64,000 bases of DNA from Azadirachta indica (lineage: Eukaryota > Streptophyta > Magnoliopsida > Sapindales > Meliaceae), in the NCBI GenBank assembly GCA_022749755.1, contig CM040440.1, positions 12,139,269-12,203,268 on the forward strand. Direction: 5' to 3'. A program made the position numbers and the translations under genes. This document shows, piece by piece, positions 62,201 to 64,000 of the stretch. The notes below the pieces were generated by a model. The model worked only from the letters and a program-made list of their open reading frames with translations, made no database searches and was not told the DNA's origin. Every line of letters begins with the position of its first letter. Position 1 is the stretch's first letter.

Positions 62201-63782
62201 AAAATGCGAAGCTTCATCTCAGGTGTCATACATGCTATACCTACATGACGTCGCTCCCTGCAGAGTGTGCAGAAGCTATAGAAACACTTGGAGCACTGTG
62301 CATGCTGGTCTTCATCCTCAATGCAAGGTGTTTCACATCTTGGGCAATATGCAACATCAGACATTGACTCGAGTGTTTTCTGTAACATTAAGGACTCCCA
62401 GCGTTCAAACTCCTCATCACCAAGCAGCCTCTTCAACAAACTGGGAGGAACCATACCCCCGCATTTTGCATCCGGGCACTGGAGCTTGCTTATGGTGCCT
62501 TCGGAGACATGTATATCCAAATAAGTCTTCATGCATTTCCAACAAAAGAAATGCTGACATGGCAGTCTGACAAAGTCAGTACCTAGTAAGATAAGAGAAC
62601 TAATTCATTCATCAACCATAAGGTTCATCAGTGTTGCAAAAGAATAAATATTGGACAACAGGAACATCTACGTACAGATAATTGCTTCCATATAGATGTT
62701 ATGATGATAATAACATCAGGCTAACACAAGAAAATGCATTGCCACAAGTAGTTAGAGATATACAAATAAAGAATGAGGCACTAAGGGTCTACATCTACCG
62801 TAAAACTCTTGTAACTATAGTCAGTTCATTAAAATCAATAGATATACCTAGAAACCACATCCACAATTCAAATATTTACAAATTACAAAACTAAATTCAG
62901 ATAATTTGCAGAAGCTTCTGAGAGAACGCTGAATATTCAGGTAAATCTCAGATCATGTCACTCAAGTTTTATTTAAGTTGGAAGCAATAATGTTTTGTAA
63001 CAATAAAAATTGTATTAATGACGGTAAATATTTGAAATTCCAGAAACATTCCAGGGACAACCAGGAAACCAAAATGGCGTAATTTAGTAATTTTCAACAG
63101 CAATTACCTGCAAACTCACTGAAACAGATGCAGCATTCATGAAAGGTTTTCAGAAAGTTTTCACGGCATCTCTCATCATTGTAACTTTTAATTGAAGGAA
63201 TATCGATATCAGGAGAGATACTCCCTGAGATTGCACGTCTATCCCCAGTGTGTGCTACCCCATAAGGACCGAGAAGAATTTCTTTGTCAAACCCAAGATA
63301 TGAAAGAGAGGAATTCTGTAGCCAATCTGTCCATTGATATATAACTTCTTGCCCAGATTGGTTGAGCCATATTTTTTCTAGCTCAGAGCAAAGATTGGAA
63401 ATCCTAGTGGAATTCAACCACTGAACAGAGATGGTAAAATATGGAAGGACATGGCTTGGGTATGATTTAGGTAACAAGCAGGTTAACACAATTGGTGGAA
63501 GATACTGAACTTTGAAAGAGTATGCAAAGTCGTCTGAACTTTCAGTTCTGGTATTATGATCAGTAGATGAATTTAACCGAGCAGTTAAAGTGAGTTCATC
63601 AGCAGCTTCAATATGTATATGAATCTGCAAAATGCCAAGCATGTGTGAGACAATCCACTTCCTCACAGAAAGAAAAATAATTTTATGTGAGTGGATAAAT
63701 GAGTGACCTGAAAAGATCTTAAGCTTCTTTGTTTGTCGAGAATGAAGACATTTTCCCCATATATCGACTCCATCACAAGCAA
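59254..63782 (-). CDS. RNF14-type RBR E3 ubiquitin ligase (5' end outside window)
   Basis: RBR ligases take ubiquitin from an E2 onto a Cys in RING2 and then onto the substrate; RNF14 orthologues act in ribosome-stall and RNA-protein crosslink clearance (family knowledge). Six exons join in frame on the minus strand: 63708-63782, 63108-63624, 62197-62582, 60182-60408, 59931-60078 and 59254-59382, encoding 493 residues plus stop. Domains in order: N-terminal RWD ([18 protein letters not shown], then [13 protein letters not shown]), RING1 ([27 protein letters not shown]), IBR ([30 protein letters not shown]), RING2 ([35 protein letters not shown]) and a C-terminal extra zinc-like cluster ([12 protein letters not shown], then [14 protein letters not shown]). 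The likely catalytic Cys is that of EGCNKMVC. Splice sites are GT-AG throughout and phases agree. The first residues and any upstream exon lie beyond 64000; 63783-64000 is intron. Confidence 0.92.
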
Positions 63783-64000
63783 CTGGCAAACAAGTTATGG
63801 ATAAGAGAAGTTAGAAACTAACTGCAGCAAAAAGTTTATATCTCAGAGAGAATAGCTTAAAAAACCCAAGGAAAATTATTAAGATAGTTTTCATATTTCA
63901 CATTGAAATTCCATATGAATTATAAGAATTTTGTCGCAATCAATTTTCTAAGTTGAAGAATCAGTTGAAAATTCTGTTTCTGATGACCATACAAAGGACA

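Noticed and set aside
62178..62570. 130-codon plus-strand ORF
   Set aside because: Antisense to the RING1/IBR exon of the RBR gene.

Overview
The window is nuclear DNA of a dicot plant: AT-rich, with GT-AG introns, degenerate LTR retrotransposons, MITEs, and single-copy genes of plant type (P-class PPR, TIR-NBS-LRR, terpene synthase and DUF789 relics). The TNL and terpene synthase relics look most like those of woody rosids such as Citrus. That species guess comes from memory of the families and was not tested.

Layout. 1 to about 8.1 kb: a degenerate Athila-type Ty3/gypsy element on the minus strand (5' LTR, tRNA-Asp-type primer site, gag, protease, RT, RNase H, integrase), with a decayed ORF of unknown function after pol. 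8.45-8.8 kb: a relic of a Mutator-like (MULE) transposase C-terminus. 11.08-19.75 kb: a complete-length but dead Tekay/Del-type chromovirus on the plus strand with both LTRs. 22.47-27.5 kb: a broken DUF789 gene whose third recognisable exon runs directly into the 3' half of a broken terpene synthase gene. 28.4-33.6 kb: a TIR-NBS-LRR disease-resistance pseudogene whose first intron holds a ~1.3 kb inverted repeat. 33.6-43.7 kb: gene-poor DNA with a ~70-bp minisatellite of higher-order structure and at least one foldback element.

43.8-46.5 kb: an intact seven-exon RAD1 gene (checkpoint clamp subunit), plus strand. 50.2-52.4 kb: a PPR gene, minus strand, split by a single-base frameshift. 52.4-59.2 kb: gene-free, with two copies of a MULE-type MITE (9-10 bp target duplications), a minisatellite and a diverged LTR-like direct repeat pair. 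59.25-64.0 kb: six 3' exons of an RNF14-type RBR E3 ubiquitin ligase, minus strand; its 5' end lies beyond the window.

Only RAD1 and the visible part of the RBR gene look fully functional; the PPR gene may be, if the frameshift is a sequence error. The genes share no pathway. I found no convincing tRNA, rRNA, CRISPR or operon-like structure, and no clearly new defence or biosynthetic system. The most unusual items are the large palindrome in the TNL intron, the DUF789/terpene synthase junction, the MULE MITE pair, and the possible stand-alone TIR product of the TNL pseudogene.
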